A stretch of 44,691 bases of DNA from CAZNPU01 sp964575335 (lineage in GTDB: Bacteria; Planctomycetota; Phycisphaerae; Phycisphaerales; SM1A02), in the NCBI GenBank assembly GCA_964575335.1, contig CAZNPU010000029.1, positions 1-44,691 of the forward strand. The letters run 5' to 3'. Both the position numbers and the translations under genes were made by a program. How positions within the stretch are numbered: the stretch's first letter is position 1; every line of letters starts with the position of its first letter. Below the pieces are notes generated by a model. It saw nothing but the letters and a program-made list of their open reading frames with translations. It did not search any database and was not told the origin of the DNA. Positions 16,601-25,072 of this stretch are shown one piece after another.

Positions 16601-17108
16601 CGCTGAGCCAGCGCGCCAGCTTGGTGGGATCAACATGATCGCCCGGGCGAATGACCCGCAGCATGGTGTCAAGCCGGTCGCTTTTCGGCACCGCCTGCAT
16701 CAACGCGGGAATCGGCGCGACGATCATCCGCGGCAGTCCGCCGCCTTCTTGATGATCCGATTCGATCAATCGCCGCACCAGCATCAACCGTTCAGCCAGC
16801 AGGTCAAGGCTCACCGAAGTCTCGCCCGGCGAAAGCTCAACCGCCGGAAATCGCACCGCATCAATGCCGAGGTTTTCCAGTTCATCCAGCACTTCATCCG
16901 CATCATCAAGGTGGGCGGTGACCAGCAGGACAGGCTGGTTGAGCTGCCGCTGCAGCGCAGCAGCGATAAGCGTCGTGCTGGAGCCGATCGCACCTCGCGC
17001 GGAGATCGCCTGGCCTGAAGCGGGCGCAGCGTTGGCGATCAAGCCGGCAAGCCGCTGCACAGCCGGGGCGCCTTGAATGCGATCGAACCAGATTGGCGTG
17101 GATGACAT
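13638..17108 (-). CDS. mfd: Transcription-repair coupling factor Mfd
   Basis: A 1156-residue SF2 translocase that removes RNA polymerase stalled at DNA lesions and recruits UvrA. The UvrB-like module (about 1-330) contains AIRGGIIDIFPPAAPGSVPARLDLFGDEVEAI. The RNA-polymerase-interacting domain starts DLQPGDLVVHRDHGIARFQG. The motor has Walker A ICGDVGFGKTEIAIRAAF (about residue 620), DEEQRFGVEHKQ (motif II), SATPIPRTLHMSLLGLRD (motif III), STLIESGIDIP-like TTIIESGIDIPTANTMF (motif V) and QLRGRVGRYKHRAYCYL (motif VI). The TRCF C-terminal domain follows. The ATG at 17108 matches the family start; an upstream GTG would add 21 residues. A low-complexity Ser/Ala/Gly segment lies between the UvrB-like module and the polymerase-binding domain. 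Length fits the family. Confidence 0.97.
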   Translation of the reverse strand: MSSTPIWFDRIQGAPAVQRLAGLIANAAPASGQAISARGAIGSSTTLIAAALQRQLNQPVLLVTAHLDDADEVLDELENLGIDAVRFPAVELSPGETSVSLDLLAERLMLVRRLIESDHQEGGGLPRMIVAPIPALMQAVPKSDRLDTMLRVIRPGDHVDPTKLARWLSEAGYQRVETIDATGEFAIRGGIIDIFPPAAPGSVPARLDLFGDEVEAIHEIDLGTMGSDRRLDQIELVGASLEKLQTDEGMVPFAQFLPRNTVVVLAEMVEITEQGRSYFDRAADARGIMGLPAVLKSLGERCHALVDINQYTIGQAGDETIELPVQTLPAFAEDASEACKELAQLAETCDTIVLCQNDGEAQRMGELLREFAPEAHIDVQVQYLHRGFIWIWTDTPSSASCVGNGASGGDGEIASASPADVNAHRSLAFVPHHELLHRYHLRRRIRKIASGGAAASAIGGRAMDTFVDLQPGDLVVHRDHGIARFQGLRMMPTGRDGVEEEFLTLEFASKAKLHVPASKIELVQKYIGAFHGEPKLSTLGGKLWKRQKEQVSDAVRDLAAEMLRIQAARASMPGIRYPADTAWQKEFEAAFPYQETEDQLAAINAVKRDMSDSRPMDRLICGDVGFGKTEIAIRAAFKAAEFGKQVAVLVPTTVLAEQHERTFRERFAEYPFRIESISRFKTAAEQKRVLDELRRGQIDIIIGTHRLFSKDVKFADLGLVIIDEEQRFGVEHKQKLLSLRATVDVIAMSATPIPRTLHMSLLGLRDISSLTTPPLDRRAIVTEVISANKQRIKQAIERELARQGQVFFVHNRVHNIEKIAQEVQALAPDARVVIGHGQMPSRQLEAVMLKFMRREADILVCTTIIESGIDIPTANTMFVNNAHMFGLSELHQLRGRVGRYKHRAYCYLILPRDRVLTDIAMKRLQALENFSMLGAGFKIALRDLEIRGAGNLLGPEQSGHIAAVGYEMYCQLLEQAVNDLKGNRQVAALETTIDIGITGSLSKGYIPSDARRIDAYRRISRANDLSTLRQIEQDLVSAYGELPRSAKTYIHLAELQICAAMLGIHSITRHENDIIFRTSRPGDLETHMTGAKGTLRVVGQPDAAKFTEVYYRPPKAYLKDNTILNVLRSRLRPRDDESAQAQPRQPASMSHARPAM

Positions 17109-17268
17109 GGAGTGGTGCGTTGAAGCGAAGCTCTGAAGGCGCGCATGCGCGAGCCGGCCGGTGACCGTCACCGGCGGTTCATCGGGGGTATTCTGACGCC
17201 ATCATCCTACGCTGAAGAAAGCCAGATGCGCAGCGGCGAGGAACAGTTCTTTCCTGCCATACGCCCGA

Positions 17269-19440
17269 TCAATTGACCGCGGCCTGCCTTTCCGGCAGCA
17301 GATGCTGCTTCAGATACTGCCATCGCAGGGTTGTCGCCCCGACCCCCAGGCCGTGCCCCGCGTTGGGGTACAGCATCACGTCAAACGGCTTGCCTGCTTT
17401 CTGCAAGGCGTCCATGAGCTGAAACGTATTGCTGGGATGCACATTGTCATCAAGCATGCCATGCAACAGCAGCAGCTTGCCTTTGAGTTGGCCGGCATAC
17501 GTCAGGCATGAGCCGGCGTCGTAGCCTTCGGGGTTTTCCTCGGGCATGCGCATAAAGCGCTCGGTGTAAATCGAATCGTAATTGCGCCAGTCGGTGACCG
17601 GTGCGCCCGCCACGGCCACGTGAAACACATCGGGATATTTCAGGATCGCCAGGGCTGCCATGTACCCGCCATACGAATGGCCATAAATCCCCACGCGATC
17701 GGCATCGACATACGGCCGCTGCGCAAGGTAACGCACGCCGTCCACCTGATCTTTCAGATCGACCTCGCCCAGTTTCATGTAAGCCGCTGCTTCAAACGCC
17801 TTGCCGCGGTGACGGGTGCCGCGATTGTCAATCTTCGCAACAAGAAAACCGTGCGCACAACCGGGATGGGTAGGCGAGAACCGCGCGCGAACGCCTTGCG
17901 AAAACGGCCCGCCGTAGACATCAATCACCAGCGGGTATTTTCGAGATGGATCAAAATCCGCTGGCTTATACAACACGCCATAGATATCCGTCACGCCGTC
18001 ATCTGCCTTGAACGTGAACAGTTCCGGCTTGACGGCTGCAAACGCATCCCACTGCGCTGAACGGCACGCTGCCAGCGTCGCGATGCGTTCGCCCCGGCTG
18101 TCATACAGCACCGTCTCGGGAGGCGCATCAAGCGATTCGCACTCGGCGATGAACCATCCGCCGCACGGCGAAATATCCACCCGATGGCTCAACGGTCCGC
18201 TCGTCAGTCGCACCGGATTGCTGCCGTCCAGGTTCACGCGATGCAGGTGCACGTGAAGCGGATTGGCTGGATCGCTGTAGGCGGTGTAGTACAGAAGATT
18301 GGTATCTTCATCCACACGCTCGATCGATGCGACGGGATAGTCGCCCTGAGTCAGGCTGTGATGCAGCGTGCCATCGAGATCGCGCAGCTCGTAATGCCGC
18401 CAACCGCTGCGCTCGGTTGCCCAGATGAACCGCCGCCCATCACGGAGAAAATGCATCTCCGGCGAATTCTCCTGCCATGTTTCCTGCGTCTCCGTCAGCA
18501 CCACGCGGCTTGTGCCGTTGGTCGGATCGACCGCCACCACCTGCAGCACGTTCTGACGGCGGTTCGTTCGATTCAGCAGCAGGTCTGAGCCTGTCGGTGA
18601 AAACCGCACGTTGTAGACATACCAATCCGGGTCATCGCCGGTATCGACTCGAATGGTGGTGCGTGAGATGAGATCGTAAATAAGCAGACCTACGACCGGG
18701 TTCGGCTCCCCTGCTTTGGGATAGCCTTCGGTCAACACACGCGTGTGCCGATCGGTGAGGCCGGCAACGAGATAGTGGTCGGGCACATTGCGTTCATCAA
18801 ATTCATAAAACACCAGCTTGGTGGAATCGGGCGACCACCACATGGCTTCGGTCTGACGCAATTCTTCGCCATACACCCAGCTTGCCTTGCCGTAACGGAA
18901 CTTCCGGTGGCCGCCAGTGGTCACATTGATCGGTTTTCGCGGGCTGTGATTCGATTCGCTGCCTTCCTCAGGCTCCCAATCCACGTCTTGCTCATCGTCG
19001 CCCAGCGGTTCGAGAATGACGTTCCAGTCGCGGCAGATCGCCACCCACTTGCCGTCAGGCGAAGTTGCGCGGTCGTGTTGTTGCCCGCGCGCCAACCGGA
19101 AACGCCCATGCGGTGACGATGACGAAGACGCTGATCTCGATGATGCACCATCATCGTCGCCATCCTCAACTTTGATTTCTTCCAGCGTGCGCCGCTCCAG
19201 ACCGAAGCGCATCGGTTTGTTGTTGGAAACAAAACGAACGCTCGTGCCGTCATCGCTCCACTGAATATGCGAAACGCGCCCCTCCGCCGCCAGGGCGAGC
19301 CAGTTCACAGATTTGCTTTGTTGCGAAGAAGAAGGCGCTATCGGCGGTTGAATCGACGCTCGCTGCGACTTTGCGGCACATGCCTGCAGCGACAACAGCA
19401 TGGTGAGTCCGATCAGCCAGCACCAGGCGTTTCGATGCAT
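17269..19440 (-). CDS. Dipeptidyl peptidase IV-like serine peptidase (S9B), lipoprotein
   Basis: A 723-residue peptidase of family S9, probably releasing dipeptides from peptides outside the cytoplasm. The ATG at 19440 has AGGAG at the right distance and starts a lipoprotein signal: a hydrophobic core then LSLQAC, with Cys as the lipidated residue. Next is a Ser/Asp-rich segment (DGDDDGASSRS and a following Ser run) and then the beta-propeller region (DPP-IV N-terminal), with EELRQTEAMWWSPDSTKLVFYEFDE resembling the family EE-containing segment that binds the substrate N-terminus. The C-terminal hydrolase has the Ser nucleophile in GHSYGGY (about residue 586), Asp in LLHGMLDDNVHP and His in YPNAGHGLG. 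It is set apart from neighbours by 160 bases or more. Confidence 0.93.
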   Translation of the reverse strand: MHRNAWCWLIGLTMLLSLQACAAKSQRASIQPPIAPSSSQQSKSVNWLALAAEGRVSHIQWSDDGTSVRFVSNNKPMRFGLERRTLEEIKVEDGDDDGASSRSASSSSSPHGRFRLARGQQHDRATSPDGKWVAICRDWNVILEPLGDDEQDVDWEPEEGSESNHSPRKPINVTTGGHRKFRYGKASWVYGEELRQTEAMWWSPDSTKLVFYEFDERNVPDHYLVAGLTDRHTRVLTEGYPKAGEPNPVVGLLIYDLISRTTIRVDTGDDPDWYVYNVRFSPTGSDLLLNRTNRRQNVLQVVAVDPTNGTSRVVLTETQETWQENSPEMHFLRDGRRFIWATERSGWRHYELRDLDGTLHHSLTQGDYPVASIERVDEDTNLLYYTAYSDPANPLHVHLHRVNLDGSNPVRLTSGPLSHRVDISPCGGWFIAECESLDAPPETVLYDSRGERIATLAACRSAQWDAFAAVKPELFTFKADDGVTDIYGVLYKPADFDPSRKYPLVIDVYGGPFSQGVRARFSPTHPGCAHGFLVAKIDNRGTRHRGKAFEAAAYMKLGEVDLKDQVDGVRYLAQRPYVDADRVGIYGHSYGGYMAALAILKYPDVFHVAVAGAPVTDWRNYDSIYTERFMRMPEENPEGYDAGSCLTYAGQLKGKLLLLHGMLDDNVHPSNTFQLMDALQKAGKPFDVMLYPNAGHGLGVGATTLRWQYLKQHLLPERQAAVN

Positions 19441-19579
19441 TGTTTCACTCCTGTTTTCGCCTTGAGAAGCGCACCTCAACAAACCAGCGCACGCCAAAGA
19501 ATCCGCCAATTGCCCGGCCGCCACATAGCTTACTTGCCGCTTCGCGCCTCAGCAGGAATTGCCGCACGCGACTGCCGAA

Positions 19580-20494
19580 TCACCCCACCCGCGCTGCTGC
19601 CTGAAAGTCGCGCATGCGCGCGTCGATGTCGACACGGGTCAATTGAGCAAGCCGGTCGAGGCCGAAGGATTCAATCGTGAAACTGGCTGTGACCGTTCCC
19701 CAAGCCATCGCCGTCTGCAGCGAAGCGAAATCGGTGAGGCCGAGCGATGCGATGTGGCCGAGCATTCCGCCTGCGAAGCTGTCGCCTGCGCCGGTGGGAT
19801 CGACGACCTGGTGCGCTTCGGCAGGGAAAGCCGGCAACGCCGCCACGCCATCGCGATGCACCAGCACTGCGCCGTGTTCGCCTTTCTTGTTGACTGCGAA
19901 AGTCGGCCCCATCTCAAGAATCTTGCGACAGGCAGTGATCGCGTTGCTGCAGCCGGTCAACTGCTCAGCCTCGGAATAATTCAGCACGATGCCATCGACC
20001 TGCTTGAGCAACTGCTTCAGCTCAGGCCGGGCGATATTGATCCAGAGATCCATGGTGTCGGCCACCGCCAGCTTGCGATTGGGGAAGTGGCTCAACAACT
20101 CCATCTGCACCGCTGGATGTGTGTTGGCGAGAAAAATGAATTGACTGTCAGCGTACTGCTCCGGCACGCGCGGCGGGTTCTCCTCCACCACGCCCAGTTC
20201 CGTAAACAGCGTTTCGCGATCATTCATGTTCTCGTGATAGCGGCCGCCCCATGCAAAGGTCTTGGATTGCGGACGAATCTCCAGCCCCTGCAGATCAACG
20301 TTCTTGAAGCGTGCCAGCGTCGCGCGATGCTCTGCGGGCCAGTCGCCCCCTACTGCCGCCACGACGCGCACCGGCGCGTGAAACGAAGCCGCCGCAGCAA
20401 AGTACGCGCATGATCCGCCCAGCACGCGTTCCGCGCTGCCGGTTGGCGTGTGAACTGTATCAATGCCGATAGTGCCGGTAACAAGAAGTGCCAT
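19580..20494 (-). CDS. PfkB-family sugar/nucleoside kinase
   Basis: A 304-residue carbohydrate kinase of the PfkB (ribokinase) superfamily. The start MALLVTGTIGIDTV, then ERVLGGSCAYFAAAASFHAPVRVVAAVGGDWP, shows the N-terminal Gly-Gly substrate motif. Later segments are LNYSEAEQLTG (the N-x-x-E motif), VNKKGEHGAVLV and the C-terminal ATP/anion-hole signature VVDPTGAGDSFAGGML with the catalytic Asp. Phosphate acceptor cannot be read; adenosine or a sugar are possible. The ATG at 20494 lies only 8 bases after a -10-like TATACT and lacks a ribosome binding site, so the mRNA may be leaderless. An upstream in-frame start would add 33 residues with no family match. Confidence 0.92.
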   Translation of the reverse strand: MALLVTGTIGIDTVHTPTGSAERVLGGSCAYFAAAASFHAPVRVVAAVGGDWPAEHRATLARFKNVDLQGLEIRPQSKTFAWGGRYHENMNDRETLFTELGVVEENPPRVPEQYADSQFIFLANTHPAVQMELLSHFPNRKLAVADTMDLWINIARPELKQLLKQVDGIVLNYSEAEQLTGCSNAITACRKILEMGPTFAVNKKGEHGAVLVHRDGVAALPAFPAEAHQVVDPTGAGDSFAGGMLGHIASLGLTDFASLQTAMAWGTVTASFTIESFGLDRLAQLTRVDIDARMRDFQAAARVG

Positions 20495-20502
20495 GGGGCG
20501 GG

Positions 20503-20530
20503 AGTATAACAAGAGCGGACCACTTGTCGG
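20503..20530 (-). promoter_or_regulatory. Putative promoter of the PfkB kinase gene, giving a leaderless mRNA
   Basis: Reading leftward, CCGACA (20530-20525, four of six consensus) is 16 bases from TATACT (20508-20503, five of six). Only 8 bases separate the -10 box from the ATG, so transcription would begin at or next to the start codon. No Shine-Dalgarno-like sequence lies in this gap. Confidence 0.5.
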
Positions 20531-21052
20531 AGCGTGCTGCGCGTTCGGTTGTGAGAATTGCTGGCGGGGCAACCCGTAGCGCCCTCGCAACACGCTTCAA
20601 GCGCAGGCATTTCACAGCTCCGCCAGCCCCATACAAATTGCGGAGTAATCCGGGGGATGAGCCGGGAGTAGTCCGGAGGTGAGCGCCGCCGCGAGTTCTC
20701 TGTGGGCAGTTGTTGGCGCGGATGCGGGCACGGCAGTGTCGATGAAAAACTGTGCAACAGCTATCTGCTCGCCAGCCAAAGCAGCCTAACTGCTGCTGAT
20801 TCCATCTGACCACTCGGCATGCAGGCTGGGCCGTATCCGCAGCGCACAGTCAGCCGCAGCTTTGCTCCAATCCAGGAGAGAGCTCGACAGCAATCCTTCC
20901 CATTCAGTCGATCTTGCAGCTATTTCAGCAATATCGCCCGCCTTGACTGCCGGTTTGGAGCGGATCACATGACTTACTCGATGTGCAACGGCTATCCTTC
21001 TGCTTCGTCCAAAGGCTGGCCTCGGCCGAGCCGATAAATATCAGATCGATTC
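20531..21052. other. Divergent intergenic region before the RNase D gene
   Basis: About 520 bases without a convincing gene. It should hold the promoter for the rightward RNase D gene; TTGACT at 20943-20948 is a possible -35 box but has no clear -10 partner. Imperfect direct repeats (CCGGGGGATGAG / CCGGGAGTAG / CCGGAGGTGAG, 20651-20682) are visible, of unknown meaning. Confidence 0.45.
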
Positions 21053-22384
21053 ATGTCCAATCGTCGCGACTCAACACCACAGCGCAAGGCGTTCAAGTGG
21101 ACGCAATATCGCAGTCCGCATCGCCAGCGCAGTCATCAGCAGGCTCATCTGAATGCAGCGGCCGACCAGTTGCAGCCGGTGTTTGAGCATCCGCAAGTCG
21201 CACCCGGCGATCCGCTTGTCATCAGCGACTCACCAGCCCTGGACGATCTGATCACCGCACTTCGGGCTGCGGGCAGCTTCGCCTACGACAGCGAGTTCAT
21301 CGGCGAAAACAGCTACTACCCGAAGCTGTGCGTCATTCAGGTGGCAACCACCCAGCAGGTTGCGCTGATCGATCCATTGGTGGATGACATCGATCTGACA
21401 CCGTTCTGGGAATTGCTGGCCGACCCTGCAGTGGAGAAGGTCGTTCACGCCGGCCAGCAGGATTTGGAACCGGTGTTTCGGCATACCGGCCAGCCGCCTC
21501 GCAACATCTTCGACACGCAGATCGCTGCGGCGTTTGCTGGGCAGTATTTTCCGATCGCCATGGGCAAGCTGGCCCAGGCGCTCATCGGCGTTGATCTTGG
21601 CGCGGGGCTGAAGTTCAGTCAGTGGGATCACCGGCCGTTGTCGCGCGTGCAACTGCGCTACGCGGCTGATGACGTGCGATACTTGCCGCTTGTTCGATTG
21701 CTCCTGCGCGAACAGTTGGAAGCCAACAGCAATGCAGCATGGGTTCAGCAGGAAATGGCGTCGCTGGAAAATCCATCGCTGTATCAGTTTGATGCACAAT
21801 CCCAGCGCGTTCGGGTGCGCGGCGTCGAGCGGCTCAGTCGTCGCCAGACCGCTGTGCTGCATGCTCTGGTTGCCTGGCGCAATGAGACCGCAAGGCAGCA
21901 CAATGTTCCACCTCGCTCGCTTCTGCGCGACAGCGTGCTGCACGACATGGCTCGGACCAAAATCAACACTGTGGCGGACCTGGATGGCATCCGTGGCCTG
22001 CCGCGGCCGGTCGAAGACGCATACGGCGATACGCTTGTCAAACTCATTCACGCTGCCCGCAGCGCGCCGCTGCCGCCGATGAAACGCGAGCCGCGATTTG
22101 ACCGCGACGCCTATCGCGAACAGGTCGATCGCATCTGGGCTGAAGTGGAATCCCGAGCAGCAGCACGGTCAATTCATCCCGGCATCGTGACCAGCAAGAA
22201 AGAGCTTGCCCGACTCGTTCATCATCACGCAACCAGCCAACCCATTGATCGGTTTCGCATCATGCATGGCTGGCGACGCGAGTTGCTCGATTCAGCGTTG
22301 CAGTTCACTGCTGTTCAAACGCTGCCCCCGCCAAGCCAAAGCAAGAACAAGAAGCTCCCGACAAACCCCGACAAACACGGATGA
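21053..22384 (+). CDS. rnd: Ribonuclease D-like 3'-5' exonuclease with HRDC domain
   Basis: A 443-residue DEDDy exonuclease, known in bacteria for tRNA 3' end maturation and RNA turnover. After a basic N-terminal extension of about 50 residues (RRDSTPQRKAFKWTQYRSPHRQR), the catalytic domain shows motif I AYDSEF (about residue 78), motif II VHAGQQDLEPV and motif III LRYAADDVRYLPLV with the Y-x3-D pair, plus FDTQIAAAFAG. An HRDC domain follows (RRQTAVLHALVAWRNETARQHNVPPRSLLRDSVLHDMARTK). A C-terminal extension of about 100 residues includes a second helical segment and a basic tail. It is convergent with the ABC-F gene, 79 bases apart. Confidence 0.93.
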   Translation: MSNRRDSTPQRKAFKWTQYRSPHRQRSHQQAHLNAAADQLQPVFEHPQVAPGDPLVISDSPALDDLITALRAAGSFAYDSEFIGENSYYPKLCVIQVATTQQVALIDPLVDDIDLTPFWELLADPAVEKVVHAGQQDLEPVFRHTGQPPRNIFDTQIAAAFAGQYFPIAMGKLAQALIGVDLGAGLKFSQWDHRPLSRVQLRYAADDVRYLPLVRLLLREQLEANSNAAWVQQEMASLENPSLYQFDAQSQRVRVRGVERLSRRQTAVLHALVAWRNETARQHNVPPRSLLRDSVLHDMARTKINTVADLDGIRGLPRPVEDAYGDTLVKLIHAARSAPLPPMKREPRFDRDAYREQVDRIWAEVESRAAARSIHPGIVTSKKELARLVHHHATSQPIDRFRIMHGWRRELLDSALQFTAVQTLPPPSQSKNKKLPTNPDKHG

Positions 22385-22463
22385 GCGCGGATTCGCACGA
22401 CGCCGCCCATCGAGCGTCAAGAATGAGCTAAATGGCTCACCTGACGAACTGCTCACGCCCCCA

Positions 22464-24320
22464 TTACCGCTGTTTGGCTTCCAGCTCCGCCCACCTGTCA
22501 TAAAGCTGCGCGACGCGCGCCTCGGCTTCCGCAAGCTGGTTGCAGACCTCCTGCAGCTTGCGATGATCGCTCGCAATCGCTGGATCGTTCACCATATGCT
22601 GCAACTGCTCAACGCGCTGCTCCGCTTCGAGAATATTCTGCTCGATGTGATCCCACTCACGCTGCTCGTTGTAGGTGAGCCGCTTGCGCGCATGCGGCGA
22701 TGATGACGTTTGCGCAGTAGCAGCTGACATGCGTGCTTCGCGCGGCCTGGCCGCTGCTGCCGCCGGTTGCGCTTCAACATGCTGCTGGGCGCGCTCCCAT
22801 TGCAGGTAATCCGCAAACGACTTCGCGTTGCCACAGCTATCCAGACTCAGTATTTCCGTCGCAAGCCGGCTGAGCATGAATCGATCATGCGTCACCAGCA
22901 CCAGCGCTCCGGGAAAACTTTCGAGGCTTTCTTCCAGCACTTCCAGCGTGGAGATGTCCAGATCATTGGTCGGTTCATCAAGCACCAGAACGTCCGCCGG
23001 TTCCAGCATCATGCGCGCGATGAGGATGCGCGCCTGTTCCCCGCCGGACAGATCACCCACGGGAACGTGCAACTGCTCTGTGCGAAACAGAAACTTTCTC
23101 GCCCATGTTGTTACGTGAATTGCGCGGTCGCGGTAGTACAGCGTGTCGCCGATCGGACACAGCGCCTCACGCAATGTCTGGCTCAGGTCAAGGTCCTCAC
23201 GCCGCTGTTTGAATACGACGATGCGCAGCGCATCAGCCTGCGTGATTGTTCCTGCATCCGGCTCCAGTTCGCCGGTCAGCACGCGGATCAGCGTTGTCTT
23301 GCCGCTGCCGTTCGGCCCAAGCAGGCCCAGTTTCATGCCCGGCGAAAGCGTGAGATCAAGGTCTGCAAACAGTTGCTGTCCGCCCAGCGATTTGCTGATG
23401 CCTTTGGCGACCAGCAGCTTGCGCGACTGTCGTCCTGACGCATTGAAATCGATGTCCGCGATCGGCGCTGCAGCATTGCGCGATTTGAGATCGTCAAGCT
23501 GCGCCTTGCGCTGGCTGGCGTCTTCAATGCGGCCTTTGGCTTTGGTCCGCCTTGCCTGCGCACCGCGGCTGAGCCAGATCAGATCCTGCCGCACCTTGCT
23601 CGCCAGCGCCTGCTGTTCGCGGCGTTGGGCGTTCAGCAATTCCTCACGCCGGCGAAGAAACTCGCTGTACGGGCCGTTCACGCTGATCAAGCCCTGCGGA
23701 TAGGTGCGGCTGAGCTCGATAACGCGCGTGGCAAACGACTCCAGAAAGCAGCGATCATGCGTAACGATCACCGTCGCCAGAGCCGCTTCCTGGAGCATCG
23801 ATTCCAGCCAGAGAATGCCGTGCAGATCAAGGTGATTGGTCGGCTCATCCATCAGCAGCAGGTCAGGTTCAGCCGCCAGGGCGCGTACGATCGCCAGGCG
23901 TTTGCGCCACCCGCCGGAAAGCGAATCCACACGCGCATCCATGTCGACAAACCCCGCTCGCCCCAGCGCCATCAAAGCGTGCGTCTCTCGCTCATGCTCC
24001 TCATGCACGCCCGGCGGCGCGTGTCCCGGTTCACGCAACGCATGCACAACCGCCTGCAGCACAGTCGCCTGCTGGGGAAACTCATCCCGCTGCGCCACAT
24101 ACGCCACGCGCAGATGACGCCGTGTGGTGAGTTCAGCCGGCGTATCTGCATCCGGCTCTTCCAAAGCTGCCAGAATCTTCAGCAGCGTGGATTTGCCCGA
24201 ACCATTCGGCCCGATCAGACCGATTCGCTCGTTTTCCTCGATCGTCAGCGAAATATCCCGGAACAGCGGACCAGCGCTGTACGATTTGGTGATGTGACGG
24301 GCATGAAGCAGCACAGCCAT
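22464..24320 (-). CDS. uup: ABC-F family ATPase (Uup-like)
   Basis: A 618-residue soluble protein with two ATP-binding cassettes and no membrane domain, as in ABC-F proteins that act on the ribosome. Cassette 1: Walker A GPNGSGKST (about residue 38), signature LSGGWRKRLAIVRAL, Walker B LLLMDEPTNHLD. The linker is rich in Arg/Gln (RREELLNAQRREQQALASKVRQ), the P-site tRNA interaction motif region. Cassette 2: GPNGSGKTT, LSGGEQARILIARMML, LVLDEPTNDLD. A C-terminal coiled coil (about 535-618, RLTYNEQREWDHIEQNILEAEQRVEQLQHMV) is the mark of the Uup subgroup. Uup is linked to transposon excision control and ribosome assembly in E. coli; the role here is inferred. Confidence 0.95.
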   Translation of the reverse strand: MAVLLHARHITKSYSAGPLFRDISLTIEENERIGLIGPNGSGKSTLLKILAALEEPDADTPAELTTRRHLRVAYVAQRDEFPQQATVLQAVVHALREPGHAPPGVHEEHERETHALMALGRAGFVDMDARVDSLSGGWRKRLAIVRALAAEPDLLLMDEPTNHLDLHGILWLESMLQEAALATVIVTHDRCFLESFATRVIELSRTYPQGLISVNGPYSEFLRRREELLNAQRREQQALASKVRQDLIWLSRGAQARRTKAKGRIEDASQRKAQLDDLKSRNAAAPIADIDFNASGRQSRKLLVAKGISKSLGGQQLFADLDLTLSPGMKLGLLGPNGSGKTTLIRVLTGELEPDAGTITQADALRIVVFKQRREDLDLSQTLREALCPIGDTLYYRDRAIHVTTWARKFLFRTEQLHVPVGDLSGGEQARILIARMMLEPADVLVLDEPTNDLDISTLEVLEESLESFPGALVLVTHDRFMLSRLATEILSLDSCGNAKSFADYLQWERAQQHVEAQPAAAAARPREARMSAATAQTSSSPHARKRLTYNEQREWDHIEQNILEAEQRVEQLQHMVNDPAIASDHRKLQEVCNQLAEAEARVAQLYDRWAELEAKQR

Positions 24321-24491
24321 AAGACAGGACTGTAACTGTAGCAGCTCAGCCGCAGCAAGGCAGCGCCGCGCCCAAACGGAACCGATTCATTCACCTCGAT
24401 GATGATCATGCGACCTTGATGATCGCTGCATGCTGCTCTATGACCTGGCGCGTGATGGCCGCAACAATCACAACGGCTGGCCCGATCATCG

Positions 24492-24497
24492 TATAAT
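24492..24497 (+). promoter_or_regulatory. Consensus -10 box upstream of apaG
   Basis: A perfect TATAAT lies 43 bases before the apaG start codon. No clear -35 box lies 16-18 bases upstream. Position in the divergent region between uup and apaG supports a promoter. Confidence 0.45.
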
Positions 24498-24540
24498 TCC
24501 TGCGTCTGATTCAAGCGCCCCACTACCGTCGAGGATTTCA

Positions 24541-24954
24541 ATGGCCAAAGACTACGGCTCAGATACGCTCACCCGGGGCATTCGCGTCCGCGTGGCGCCG
24601 TTTTATCTGCCGCATGAATCCAGCGAGACCGAGGGGCGATTCGTATTCGGCTATCGCGTGACGATTCGCAATGAAGGCAGCACGACAGTGCAGTTGATGC
24701 GCCGGCACTGGATCATCATTGACGGCGACGGGCAGCGGCAGGATGTGCGCGGGCCGGGCGTGGTCGGACGGGCGCCGATTCTTGAACCCGGCGACGAGTT
24801 CGAATACAGCAGCTTCTGTCCGTTGACCACAACATGGGGATCGATGGAAGGATCCTTCCAGATGCGCGCCGAAAACGGTGAGGAGTTCGATGCACAGATC
24901 GGCCGCTTCCTGCTCACCATGGAAAGCAAAAGCCTCGTCTCGCAGATGTCGTGA
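24541..24954 (+). CDS. apaG: ApaG-domain protein (Co2+/Mg2+ efflux protein ApaG)
   Basis: A 137-residue cytosolic protein with an immunoglobulin-like beta-sandwich of the ApaG family. Key segments are TRGIRVRVAPFYLPHESSETEGRFVFGYRVTIRNEG, VQLMRRHWIIIDGDG, EVxGxGVVGxxP-like DVRGPGVVGRAPILEPGDEFEYSSFCPLTTTWGSMEGSF and a C-terminal strand with FLLTME. The ATG at 24541 has GAGG upstream and gives the usual family length; a longer frame from 24430 lacks support. The annotation Co2+/Mg2+ efflux comes from Salmonella genetics, and the molecular role is not settled. In enterobacteria apaG lies beside ksgA and apaH, which are absent here. Confidence 0.93.
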   Translation: MAKDYGSDTLTRGIRVRVAPFYLPHESSETEGRFVFGYRVTIRNEGSTTVQLMRRHWIIIDGDGQRQDVRGPGVVGRAPILEPGDEFEYSSFCPLTTTWGSMEGSFQMRAENGEEFDAQIGRFLLTMESKSLVSQMS

Positions 24955-25072
24955 TCATCCGGCAATCGCCTCGTCGTAAGGGCGCTTTGAATCGCCTGAA
25001 ATCTTTTGCTGCTGCAGGGCAATATATGGGTATGTGATCGACACCGTACGTTTTTTCGATCGCGCTTAGACC

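Noticed and set aside
15954..17018. A 354-codon frame on the + strand opposite mfd.
   Set aside because: It is a shadow of the strongly supported mfd gene in the antisense frame and has no recognisable domain.
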